Shown: piece by piece, positions 1 through 8,401 of the stretch
How the letters are laid out: every line of letters starts with the position of its first letter
How positions within the stretch are numbered: the stretch's first letter is position 1
Source of the DNA: Hyphomicrobiales bacterium
GTDB taxonomy: Bacteria; Pseudomonadota; Alphaproteobacteria; Rhizobiales; NORP267
DNA length: 49,944 bases
NCBI GenBank assembly: GCA_030688605.1
Contig: JAUYJB010000016.1
Span: forward strand, 1-49,944
Reading direction: 5' to 3'
Notes under the pieces: generated by a model
What the model saw: only the letters and a program-made list of their open reading frames with translations
Told to the model about the DNA's origin: nothing
Databases searched by the model: none
Program-made: the position numbers and the translations under genes

Positions 1-571
1 CGGCGACGGAGTTGGCGACCTTGGCGGCGACGGCCGGATCGGCGGACGTGAAACGCACCGCGATGACGCGGGAATTGCTCAGCTTGACGATGGAAAGCCG
101 ATTGTAGAAGACCTTCATCGCCCGCTCCTCGGGCGACAGCAGCCTCGGATCGCGGACCACGCCGGTCAGCACCAGGAGCCGCTTGGGCAGCGACATGCCG
201 TTGTTCAGGAAATCGAACTCCGCAAGCCCCGTGAGCTTGAGCTCGCGAATGACGGTGGCGGCAAGATCGCGCGCATTGAGCAACTGGACATGGCTCTCGA
301 TGTCCTGTGTGTCCGGCAGGGCCCGCTCCGCCGGCTCGCCTTGGGGGCGCGCGAAAACCGACTGGGTATCCTCGATCAGAATGTCGGCTCCCGACGTGTA
401 GCGCGGCGTGACCACGTTGAGATAGCCGTAAGCGAGCGTCAGCAACAACACCGACGGCCCGATGACCCATTGCTTGCGACGCCAAATGGATTTGGCCAGA
501 TCGACGATCGTCACGCCGTCGCCGTCCGCGAATTCGACGCCATCCTCCGCGTCGGCGTGCGGTTCATCCAT
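1..571 (-). CDS. Wzz/GumC-type polysaccharide chain-length determinant, partial (C-terminus outside window)
   Basis: The frame reads leftward from an ATG at 571 and is still open at base 1, giving the first 190 residues. An acidic N-terminus (MDEPHADAEDG) is followed by a cytoplasmic stretch, a membrane segment at about residues 36-52, and then a periplasmic part with the typical 'PRYTSGADILIED' opening of Wzz/GumC/ExoP proteins. A GAGGT ribosome site lies about 6 bases before the ATG. Proteins of this family sit in the inner membrane and control polymer length and export together with an outer-membrane Wza-type channel. The remains of such a channel gene lie divergently at 728. Whether a C-terminal tyrosine-kinase domain is present cannot be seen. 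Confidence 0.85.
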   Translation of the reverse strand, partial: MDEPHADAEDGVEFADGDGVTIVDLAKSIWRRKQWVIGPSVLLLTLAYGYLNVVTPRYTSGADILIEDTQSVFARPQGEPAERALPDTQDIESHVQLLNARDLAATVIRELKLTGLAEFDFLNNGMSLPKRLLVLTGVVRDPRLLSPEERAMKVFYNRLSIVKLSNSRVIAVRFTSADPAVAAKVANSVA

Positions 572-727
572 ACGAGACCTCATCCACGGCGAATCTAGGG
601 GTGGTTCGCTGGTCGCAGTAGAGCCGCACTAGGGTAACCAAGTGGTTAACGTTTCCCGCCGCCGGCCCGTGTCGAGCAAGAATGTTGCGGAGAGGGATTG
701 TTAACCATGGCCGCGTAAGAAAAACCT

Positions 728-1095
728 ATGATGCAAGCATCAATGCGTCGGCTTGCCATGTGTGTTCGAACGCTTTTCGCGCTTCTGATCTTCGGACTTG
801 CGCTCGCCGGCTGCGCCGGCGAGGCAACCCAGAAGCTGGCTTTCGCCGACGGCGGCAACGAGCCTTATCGGCTCGACAGCGGCGACAAGCTCTGGCTTTC
901 GCCGACGGCGGCAACGAGCCTTATCGGCTCGACAGCGGCGACAAGCTGCGGATCGTTGTTTTCGGCCAGGAAACCCTGACCAACAGCTATTCCGTCGATG
1001 GCGGCGGTAATATCGAGAACTGGTCGGTGCTGTTCGACCTCTACATTCTGCTGCGCACACCCCTCTCGCTGCTGAAGCACGAGAGCGCCTATTAG
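728..1095 (+). pseudogene. Broken Wza-type export lipoprotein fused to the tail of a polyprenyl glycosylphosphotransferase
   Basis: The frame from 728 encodes a lipoprotein signal with a lipobox (LALAGC, Cys at residue 29) and then the start of a polysaccharide export domain (YRLDSGDKL). A perfect 56-bp tandem duplication (836-891 and 892-947) shifts the frame, so the first frame ends at 979. Removing one copy restores a single frame that continues with 'RIVVFGQETL' and 'YSVDGGGNI', as in Wza/GumB proteins. At about 1012 the protein changes abruptly to 'ENWSVLFDLYILLRTP' and ends in 'ESAY', which is the C-terminal end of ExoY/WcaJ sugar-phosphate transferases. Two unrelated genes have therefore been joined by a deletion. 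No functional product is expected. Confidence 0.8.
836..947 (+). repeat. Perfect 56-bp tandem duplication
   Basis: Bases 836-891 are repeated exactly at 892-947. The unit is not a multiple of three, so it throws the export lipoprotein gene out of frame. The identity of the copies indicates a very recent event or an assembly artefact. Confidence 0.95.
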
Positions 1096-1106
1096 CCGTG
1101 TACGCA

Positions 1107-2372
1107 ATGCCCAGCCACGCAGGCCGCCGTGCCGGCACACGGCTTGGTTACGCGGCGGTCTGGGCCCTACTCGCCATCTCCGGCATCGTCATGATCGAGC
1201 CGGCGCCGTTCGATCTGACCCTGATTCTCGTCGCGGCGCTGATGTTCCTGGCTGGACTGCGGATTCCGGCCTGGTGCGTCACGCCAACCGCCCTGCTCAT
1301 CCTGTTTCTGGGCTTCGGCGCCATCGCGGCGACGCAAACGCCGGAGCTCGCCGATTCGCTGCGCCACGTGGCGATCACCGCCTATCTGGCGGTCGCCACC
1401 CTGTTCTTCAGCTGTTTCGTCTATCGCAACCCGGAACGGGCTCTGAAGGTGATGTTCTCCGGCTACGCCATCGCCGCGGTCATCGCCGTCATTGCCGGCA
1501 TAATCGGTTATTTCTCGCTGCTCCCGGGGGCCTTTGACCTGTTCACCGAGAACAGCCGCGCGCGCGGCACCTTCAAGGATCCCAACGTCTTCGGTCCATT
1601 CGTGATCGCGCCGGCGCTCTATGCCTTCCACCGTCTGGTCGAGGGGGCCGGAAAAGCCGCGCCCTATTGGGCAATGGTCTTCCTTCTGACTACGGTCGGC
1701 ATCCTGCTCAGCTTCTCGCGCGGCGCCTGGGGGCACTATGTCGTCTCCTTCGCCGTCTGCCTGTTTCTGCTGTTCGCCACCGGGACGTCCGCCAGGCTCA
1801 GGCTGCGCGTTACCGCCCTAACCGTCATCCTCGTCCTGCTCGGCGGAGTCGCGCTTGCCGGCATCATCTCCCTTCAGCCGGTCGCGGACCTGCTCAGCGT
1901 CCGCTTCCAGCTGGTCCAGGACTACGACGTGGCCGGTGGAGCGGGGCGCTTCGAAGGCCAGGTTTTCGCGCTCAAGCGGATCCTGCACAACCCGTTGGGG
2001 CTCGGCGCCTACGGGTTCGCCAGCCTGTGGCCCGGCGGGGCGCCGCACAATGTCTACCTCTACGCCTTCCTGATCGGCGGCTGGATCGGCGGCCTCGCGT
2101 TTGTCCAGCTCGTGGTTCTCACCGCCGTCGTCGGCCTGGCGGCCGCCGTTCGGCCGTCACCGCTCAGGGGCCCGGCGATCATCCTGGTCTCGACTTTTCT
2201 AGGGCTGATCGCCCTGGGCCTCGTGATCGACATCGACCATTGGCGCCATTTCTATCTGCTGGTCGGCGCCATCTGGGGCTTGGCCGGCCATATCATGCGC
2301 TTTTACGCTCCGGCACGCTCCCTGCGCAGCGCCGCGCGCAAGCCAACGAGCGGTGCTCCGATCCGGCCCTGA
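1107..2372 (+). CDS. O-antigen ligase/polymerase family membrane protein (Wzy_C type)
   Basis: This protein of about 421 residues has roughly ten hydrophobic segments over its length. It carries the landmarks of the O-antigen ligase/ExoQ family: 'RGTFKDPNVFG' near residue 150, 'SFSRGAWG' near 200, 'GRFEGQVFALKRIL' near 285 followed by 'PLGLGAYGF', and 'PHNVYL' near 315. Family members polymerise or ligate lipid-linked glycans at the periplasmic face of the inner membrane. The gene begins just after the chimeric remnant at 728-1095, so it was probably part of the same operon. A GTG at 1098 in the same frame is an alternative start. Neither start has a strong ribosome site. Confidence 0.85.
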   Translation: MPSHAGRRAGTRLGYAAVWALLAISGIVMIEPAPFDLTLILVAALMFLAGLRIPAWCVTPTALLILFLGFGAIAATQTPELADSLRHVAITAYLAVATLFFSCFVYRNPERALKVMFSGYAIAAVIAVIAGIIGYFSLLPGAFDLFTENSRARGTFKDPNVFGPFVIAPALYAFHRLVEGAGKAAPYWAMVFLLTTVGILLSFSRGAWGHYVVSFAVCLFLLFATGTSARLRLRVTALTVILVLLGGVALAGIISLQPVADLLSVRFQLVQDYDVAGGAGRFEGQVFALKRILHNPLGLGAYGFASLWPGGAPHNVYLYAFLIGGWIGGLAFVQLVVLTAVVGLAAAVRPSPLRGPAIILVSTFLGLIALGLVIDIDHWRHFYLLVGAIWGLAGHIMRFYAPARSLRSAARKPTSGAPIRP

Positions 2373-2843
2373 TGCGCTCGCGCAATGTGACTTGCAACGG
2401 CGACAAAACTCCAACAAACTGATCGCTCAGTATGTCGTGGTGCAAGCCGCGACAGCGGCGAGAAATACCAAACAGGCGTAACTGGAAAGCAGCGTAGAAG
2501 CACCACCGCACGCGGTGTTGCGCTTGTTTGTTCATACAGGTCTTGAGCAGACCTCTGCGGATCGATCGGCGGAGGACGCAGGCCCGAATAAGGGCACGGT
2601 CCAGGTCTGTTGCGACAGCAAGGATTCGCTGTTCGGCGCTGCTCAAGCAAAGCGAGGAGGCCATCGCACACCGCATGGTCAAGACGATTGCTACGCCGGT
2701 TCGTTTGCGCCCTGCAAGTTCGCTATCTTCGTACACGGCGGGACGGCAGCGGGCTTTGTTGACCCGGCGGGCAGAAGGAAAGCCCAGGACCGGTTGCAGG
2801 AACGCTGGCCGGCGGCGCGGCGTATTGCGGACGGGTTGCTGAG
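2373..2843 (+). other. Gene-free stretch of 471 bp inside the polysaccharide locus
   Basis: I see no recognisable gene, RNA or repeat here. Short open frames exist on both strands, but their translations are Arg/Cys-rich and resemble no family I know. The stretch could be the eroded remnant of a gene. Confidence 0.5.
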
Positions 2844-3875
2844 ATGCGGGTCCTGGTAAGCGCCCCTTATCCCAATCCCGGCGGCTTTCCGTCGCTGCCG
2901 AAGGCAAGCCTTTACAGGCCGCTTGCCAGAAGTTTTCGCGATCTCGTCCCAGGGATGAGTTCCAAGGACGTCTGGCTCCATTCCTTCGACCCCCGCAAAG
3001 TCGAGCCCCTCTCGCATGACGACCTGCCCTTGATCGTCATCACCCACAACGACATAAAGCTGATCCGGTCATTTATCGCCCATTACCGGCACCTCGGCGT
3101 CACGCGGTTCTTGTGCGTCGACGATGTGTCCGACGACGGAACGCGGGAATTCTTGTCCGGGCAAGCCGACGTTGATCTCTACACATCGAACGTCCGCTAC
3201 AAGACCGCCTGGCGGGGCCGCCTTTGGCGTCAGATGCTGGTCGCCCGCTATGGCGGCAATCGTTGGTATATGTTCGTCGATCCCGACGAGTTTCTCGTCT
3301 ACTCGGGCTATGAGACGGTTGCCTTGCCGAGCCTCATCGAGGCTCTGGCGCAGCGCGGCGTTCTTCATTTTCCAGCCCCGATGCTCGATATGTATCCGCC
3401 AGGACGCGTGGGTGAGGCCGACTATGATGGCGGCGGCGACGAGCCGCCATGGACCGTCGCCGATCTGTTCGACGCGACAGGTTACACGTTGCGCGGCGAC
3501 GAGCGCTCCTGGAAGATCGAAGGCGGCGTCCGCCATCGTGTCTTCGGCAGCCGCGTGCAGCTCATAAAATATCCGCTCGTCTATTGGGGAGCGATGACCA
3601 ACTTGAACAAGAATGTCCACACGCCGGCCCCCTATTGGCGGAATTATGCGCCCCTGCTGGGCACGCTCCTGCATTTCAAGTTTTTCGGCGACTACTGGAC
3701 CCAGTTCAAAAGCACCGTCGCCAACGGCCAGCACTTTCTCAACGGCGCCTTCTATGGTGATATTCTCCAGCAGATCGACGACCCGGATCGGCTCGTGCTC
3801 GAGAGCGACGTCTCGGCGCCGTTCATCGGCGCCGACGATCTCATTCAGCGCGGCTTTTTCAGCAATTGGTCGTAA
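2844..3875 (+). CDS. Glycosyltransferase family 2-like protein
   Basis: The 343-residue product has a GT-A nucleotide-sugar fold signature. A strand-turn 'LIVITHNDIKLIRSFIAHYRHLG' lies near residues 63-85, 'VDDVSDDGT' at 92-100, and the metal-binding DxD-type motif 'FVDPDEF' at 144-150. This arrangement matches the Glyco_tranf_2_4 group (PF13704), often found in capsule and exopolysaccharide clusters. The donor and acceptor sugars cannot be inferred. A later ATG at 2955 (MSSKDV) is possible, but the 2844 ATG keeps a continuous frame. The gene is followed after 5 bases by the FkbM methyltransferase, so the two are probably co-transcribed. Confidence 0.8.
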   Translation: MRVLVSAPYPNPGGFPSLPKASLYRPLARSFRDLVPGMSSKDVWLHSFDPRKVEPLSHDDLPLIVITHNDIKLIRSFIAHYRHLGVTRFLCVDDVSDDGTREFLSGQADVDLYTSNVRYKTAWRGRLWRQMLVARYGGNRWYMFVDPDEFLVYSGYETVALPSLIEALAQRGVLHFPAPMLDMYPPGRVGEADYDGGGDEPPWTVADLFDATGYTLRGDERSWKIEGGVRHRVFGSRVQLIKYPLVYWGAMTNLNKNVHTPAPYWRNYAPLLGTLLHFKFFGDYWTQFKSTVANGQHFLNGAFYGDILQQIDDPDRLVLESDVSAPFIGADDLIQRGFFSNWS

Positions 3876-3880
3876 GTGGC

Positions 3881-4579
3881 ATGGTCTCGCAGATCGGCAG
3901 ATTGCGGTGGATAGCCGCGCGATGGCTGTGCTTGAAATGCACGCGCCTTGACGGGGTGCGGCTCTGCGCCGACCCGAGGACGGTCCCCTACGACATTCGC
4001 CGTGGTTTGTTCCATCGGACCTATGAGGGTTCAGAACGGAGCCTGCTGCGGGCGGCCCTGAAGCCTGGGGACCGCGTTCTTGATGTTGGCGCCTGCACGG
4101 GACTGCTGAGCATCCTTTGCGCCAAGATCGTCGGCGCGGAAAATGTGCTCAGTTACGAGGCCAACCCGGCTTTGGAGTTCCTGATCCGCGACAATTTCGC
4201 GCTCAACCGGCTGGTCCCCAACCTACGTGCGAAGGCCATCACATCCGATGGCCGGGACATTGCTTTCTATATTCACGAAAGGCTGTTTTCGTCGAGCCTC
4301 TTCAATCGTGCTTCCAGCAAGCCGATCTCGATCCAGAGTGATCGATTCGATGCCGTCATCGACGAATTTCACCCGACCCTGATCGCGATGGATGTGGAAG
4401 GCGCCGAAGACGAACTGTTCGCCAGCTCCGACCTGCCCGGGGTTGCAAAGATCGTCGTCGAGCTGCATCCCCATATCATCGGACAGGATCGGGTTGAGGC
4501 GGTCGAGCGGCGGCTGGAATCGCTTGATTTCACGCGCCGGTCGCAGAACCGAAAGTCGGCCTATTTCGCACGGAATTGA
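3881..4579 (+). CDS. FkbM family SAM-dependent methyltransferase
   Basis: The SAM-binding motif 'VLDVGACTG' lies at residues 66-74, with an acidic 'YEANP' motif downstream and 'IAMDVEGAEDELF' near 170, which are diagnostic of the FkbM methyltransferase family. In polysaccharide clusters such enzymes usually O-methylate a sugar hydroxyl. I chose the ATG at 3881, which follows the upstream glycosyltransferase stop by five bases. An in-frame TTG at 3866 would overlap that gene by ten bases. The convergent sulfotransferase ends 27 bases downstream. Together with its neighbours it suggests a methylated, possibly sulfated, surface glycan. Confidence 0.82.
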   Translation: MVSQIGRLRWIAARWLCLKCTRLDGVRLCADPRTVPYDIRRGLFHRTYEGSERSLLRAALKPGDRVLDVGACTGLLSILCAKIVGAENVLSYEANPALEFLIRDNFALNRLVPNLRAKAITSDGRDIAFYIHERLFSSSLFNRASSKPISIQSDRFDAVIDEFHPTLIAMDVEGAEDELFASSDLPGVAKIVVELHPHIIGQDRVEAVERRLESLDFTRRSQNRKSAYFARN

Positions 4580-4606
4580 CGAATTCGGGCCCGCCGCCGC
4601 CAAATC

Positions 4607-5359
4607 TCAGCTTGCATCAGCACCGACCGGCAATGTCATTTCATAACCGAACCGCGCGAAGTCTTCGCCATAGATACGGTCGATCAAAGCCTTTTCCTTA
4701 CGACCAATCATACCCATGCGGTGGCGTGCATGGGTGGCGTGCTCCGTGACGACATGCTGGGTCGCATCGGCGATGCCGAGACGATCCCTGACGATCCCGA
4801 AATCCTCGTCAAACCGCTCCACGCGGCCGACATAGTCAATCAATGACTTCGACGGAATGAGCGCCGATTGCGGCCGCCAGTGCCGGTTCATATGGCAGGG
4901 TTCCTGTCCTTCAAGTCGGCTCAGAAAATCGGCAAGCATCACGTCGCCGTCCTCGGGCAGGCCGATCTCCCTTCGGAACCTTTGCCGCTGTGGTCCGTCG
5001 GCAAACTTATCGATGAAGCATGACAGAACACGAACATAGGGGTTGCGCACAAAGGTAAAACGGAAAAAATGCTGGTCATCCATTGCTTTCAGAAACATTC
5101 TTAAGTCTTGTTCAGCGCTGATTTGGTTACGCGCTTCAGTGGTATTGTGATTTTCGGACACTTGGCTATCGAACCCTGCGTCGGCGCGGATCAGAGTTGC
5201 AATAATTGTCGATCCGGCCGCCTTCGGGTTGCAGTAGTATATCCCCTTGAGCCGCTTGAGAAAAACGGTCCGAAGAAGGATTTCACCGGGGCGGCATTCC
5301 AGCCGGCGCGCGATGCGGGAGCGATAATAATGGTCGATTTGCCGCGAGATAAGGGACAT
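4607..5359 (-). CDS. Carbohydrate-type sulfotransferase (Sulfotransfer_2 family)
   Basis: The 250-residue protein contains the two PAPS-binding signatures of sulfotransferases: the 5'-phosphosulfate loop 'NPKAAGST' at about residues 44-51, and the 3'-phosphate motif 'FVRNPYVRVLSCF' at 103-115. A later 'NRHWRPQ' resembles the conserved block of HNK-1/chondroitin-type carbohydrate sulfotransferases (PF03567). It has no signal peptide or membrane segment, so it probably acts in the cytoplasm on lipid-linked or nucleotide-linked glycans. It is transcribed toward the FkbM methyltransferase. Its position at the end of the polysaccharide locus suggests sulfation of the same polymer, which is inference. 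Confidence 0.8.
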   Translation of the reverse strand: MSLISRQIDHYYRSRIARRLECRPGEILLRTVFLKRLKGIYYCNPKAAGSTIIATLIRADAGFDSQVSENHNTTEARNQISAEQDLRMFLKAMDDQHFFRFTFVRNPYVRVLSCFIDKFADGPQRQRFRREIGLPEDGDVMLADFLSRLEGQEPCHMNRHWRPQSALIPSKSLIDYVGRVERFDEDFGIVRDRLGIADATQHVVTEHATHARHRMGMIGRKEKALIDRIYGEDFARFGYEMTLPVGADAS

Positions 5360-5556
5360 TCCAGTCGAATATTCCAGAAGGGATGGTGAAGCAAGTCGCT
5401 CCTCGAGAGGCCGGCTGACCGAGGCGTTCGGCGGAGGCCCTGCCCGGGTTATTGGTCCTTACCTTCCGCGTGGCCGGGCCGGCAATGATCCCGGCGCCGC
5501 AGCGTGCTATTGTGCGCCGCGGAATCGGCGACAGCACCCGCAAGAGGCCGCAGCCC

Positions 5557-8241
5557 ATGACGACCCGGAATTTGGAATATGCCTTCACGCCGCGCTCCGT
5601 GGCGGTGATCGGCGCTACCAGCCGCCCCGGCTCGGTCGGCGCGGTGCTGGTGCAGAACCTGATCCGCGGCGCGCTCGACGCGCCGGTCTACGCCGTCAAT
5701 CCGCACAGAAGCCACGTCTTCACGCTGCCCGCCTATCGAAATGTCAAGAGCCTGCCGGCGATGCCGGACCTCGCCATCGTCGCGACCCCGCCGGAGACGG
5801 TGCCGGGCATTATCGCCGACCTCGCAGAGACGGGCGCCAAGGCCGCCGTCATCATCACCGCGGGCTTCTCGGAAGGGGGCGAGAAGCGCGGCCGCGCACT
5901 GCAGCGCGAATTTCTCAAGGCGGCGGGCGCCCATGGGCTGCGCGTCATCGGCCCCAACTGCCTCGGCATTATGATGCCCCATGCAGGCCTTAACGCAAGC
6001 TTCGCCCAGACCGCGCCGCTGCCCGGCCGGCTCGCCTTCGCCACCTAGTCGGGCGCCGTGGTGACCGCCGTCGTCGACTGGGCCACGGAGCGGGGCATCG
6101 GCTTTTCCCACGTCGTGGCGCTCGGCGACATGTCGGACGTCGATTTCGGCGACATGCTCGACTATCTGGCGAGGGACACCAAGGCGCACGCCATCCTGCT
6201 CTATATCGAGGCGGTGACCGACGCACGGAAGTTCATGTCGGCGGCGCGCGCGGCCGCCCGCGCCAAGCCGGTGATCGTCATCAAGGCGGGGCGCTTCCCC
6301 GCCGGCGCCAAGGCCGCCGCCTCGCACACCGGCGCGCTCGCCGGATCCGACGAGGTCTATGACGCAGCCTTCCGCCGCGCCGGCGTGCTCAGGGTGTTTG
6401 TCCTCGACGAGCTGTTCGGCGCGGCGGAGACCTTGAGCAAGATCGACATCCCCAAGGGCGAAGCACTGGCGATCCTGACCAATGGCGGCGGCGCCGGCGT
6501 GCTCGCCACCGATTCCCTCATCGAGCAGGGCGGCCGCCTCTCGGAGCTTTCGCGTAAGACCATGAAAGCCCTCGACAACGTGCTGCCGGCGACCTGGTCG
6601 CACGGCAATCCGGTCGACATCATCGGCGACGCCGGCGCCGAGCGCTACCGACAGAGCCTCGACATTCTGCTTCACGACGAGGAGGTCCATGCGGTTCTCG
6701 TGCTCAACTGCCCGACCGCCGTCTCGCCGGCGACGGAAACGGCGCAATCTGTGATCGACGCGGCGGGCCCGCATCCCACGATCCCGGTGCTGACGAGCTG
6801 GCTCGGCGGCGTCTCGGTCCAGGAGCCGCGGCGCCTGTTCGCCCGGCACGGCGTGCCCACCTACGACACGCCGAACGACGCGGTGCGCGCCTTCTCCTAT
6901 CTCGTCCGCTACCGCCACAACCAGATCGCCCTCTTGGAGACCCCCTCCTCCATCCCCGAGGCGTTCGCGCCCGACACCGAAAAGGCGCGGGCCATCGTTG
7001 CCGAGGCGCTGGAACAGGGCCGCGAGATGCTCAACGAAGTGGAGGCGAAGGAGGTTCTTGCGGCTTACGCGATCCCGACGACCCGCCAGGAGGTGGCGCG
7101 AACCGCCAAGGAGGTGCGCAAGCTCGCAGGGAAATTCGGAGGCCCGGTGGTGCTGAAAATCCTGTCGCCCGACATCATTCACAAGTCGGACGTGGGGGGC
7201 GTGGTGCTCGGCCTCAAGACGCCGGAAGAGGCCGAGGCAGCGGCCAAGGACTTGCTCCGCAGGGTCGCAAAGGCGCGGCCGGACGCCGCGATCGACGGCA
7301 TCGTAGTCCAAGAGATGATCAGCCGGCCGCATGCCTACGAGCTGATCCTGGGCATGAAGGAAGATGCCCAGTTCGGCCCGGTCATCCTGTTCGGCCAGGG
7401 CGGCACCGCCGTCGAGCTGATCGCCGACACGACGCTGGGGCTGCCGCCGCTCAACATGCGGCTTGCCGAGGAGATGATGGAGCAGACGCGCATCTACCGG
7501 CTGCTCCAGGGCTTCCGCGACCGGCCGGCCGTCGACATGGACACCGTGGCGCTGACCCTGATCAAGCTCTCCCAGCTCGTGGTCGATATCGGCGAGATCA
7601 AGGAGGTGGACATCAACCCGCTGCTCGCCAGCGAGGCCGGCGTCATGGCGCTCGACGCTCGCATCCGCGTTGCCCGCTATGAGGGGCTGGCGCACCGCAG
7701 GCTCGCCATCAAGCCCTATCCGAAGGAGCTGGAGGAAGAGGTCGCGCTCCCCGACGGGCGCAAGCTGCTGCTGAGGGCGATCCAGGCCGAGGACGAGCCG
7801 TCTCTGCGCGCCGGCTTCGACAAGCTTTCGCCGGAGGAGGTCCGCCTGCGCTTCTTCGTGCCGATGAAGACCCTCGACCATCTGATGGCCGCGCGCTTGA
7901 GCCAGATCAATTACGACCGCGAGATGGCGCTGATCCTGACCGAGCCGGGCTTGCCCGGGACGACGGAGATCTACGCCGTCGCCCGCGTCTCGGCCGACCC
8001 CGACAATGTGCGGGCGGAATATGCGGTGATCGTGCGCGGCGACATGACCGGGATGGGCCTCGGCACGCTGCTGTTGAAGAAGGTGCTGGCCTACGCCAAG
8101 GTGCGCGGCATAAGCGAGGTTTACGGCGACGTGCTCAAGGAGAACCGGCGCATGCTGCATCTGTGCGAGAGCCTCGGCTTCAGCCAAGCGCCCGACCCCG
8201 CCGACCCCTTCATCGTCAGGACCTCCATCGTGCTGCAATAG
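5557..8241 (+). pseudogene. ADP-forming acyl-CoA synthetase/GNAT acetyltransferase (Pat type), interrupted by an amber codon at 6046-6048
   Basis: The full reading frame would encode about 894 residues: a CoA-binding Rossmann domain (starting 'SVAVIGATSRPGSVG'), a succinyl-CoA-ligase-like domain with 'GDMSDVDFGD', an ATP-grasp domain ('GPVVLKILSPDIIHKSDVGG'), and a C-terminal GNAT domain ('GDMTGMGLGTLLLKK'). This is the layout of bacterial protein acetyltransferase Pat and NDP-forming acetyl-CoA synthetases. Codon 164 is TAG, where homologues have the Gln of an 'S/T-Q-S-G-A' motif. A single C to T change explains it, and the frame is otherwise intact on both sides. A GTG at 6058 could allow restart of the C-terminal part. 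The gene could be a fresh pseudogene or contain a sequence error. Confidence 0.85.
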
Positions 8242-8401
8242 GCGGGCAGCAGGGCCTGGGCCCGGCCCAATCCGCGGGGAAATGTCGCAACGCCCCCCCG
8301 TGATGGCATTGAATCAAACGCTGGAAGATGGTTTTCCGTTCCTCGTTGGCGCATAAGGGGACGCCAATCAAGACCCCTGCCGACGGCAAACGGAGAACCG
8401 C

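Noticed and set aside
2515-2859. Possible gene in the 2.4-2.8 kb gap
   Set aside because: No ribosome site, no recognisable motif, and competing frames of similar length on both strands.
5449-8238. A very long open frame (929 codons) antisense to the acyl-CoA synthetase/acetyltransferase gene
   Set aside because: Its translation is rich in His, Gln, Arg and Gly with no domain, as expected for the complement of a high-GC gene. The sense frame has clear family motifs.
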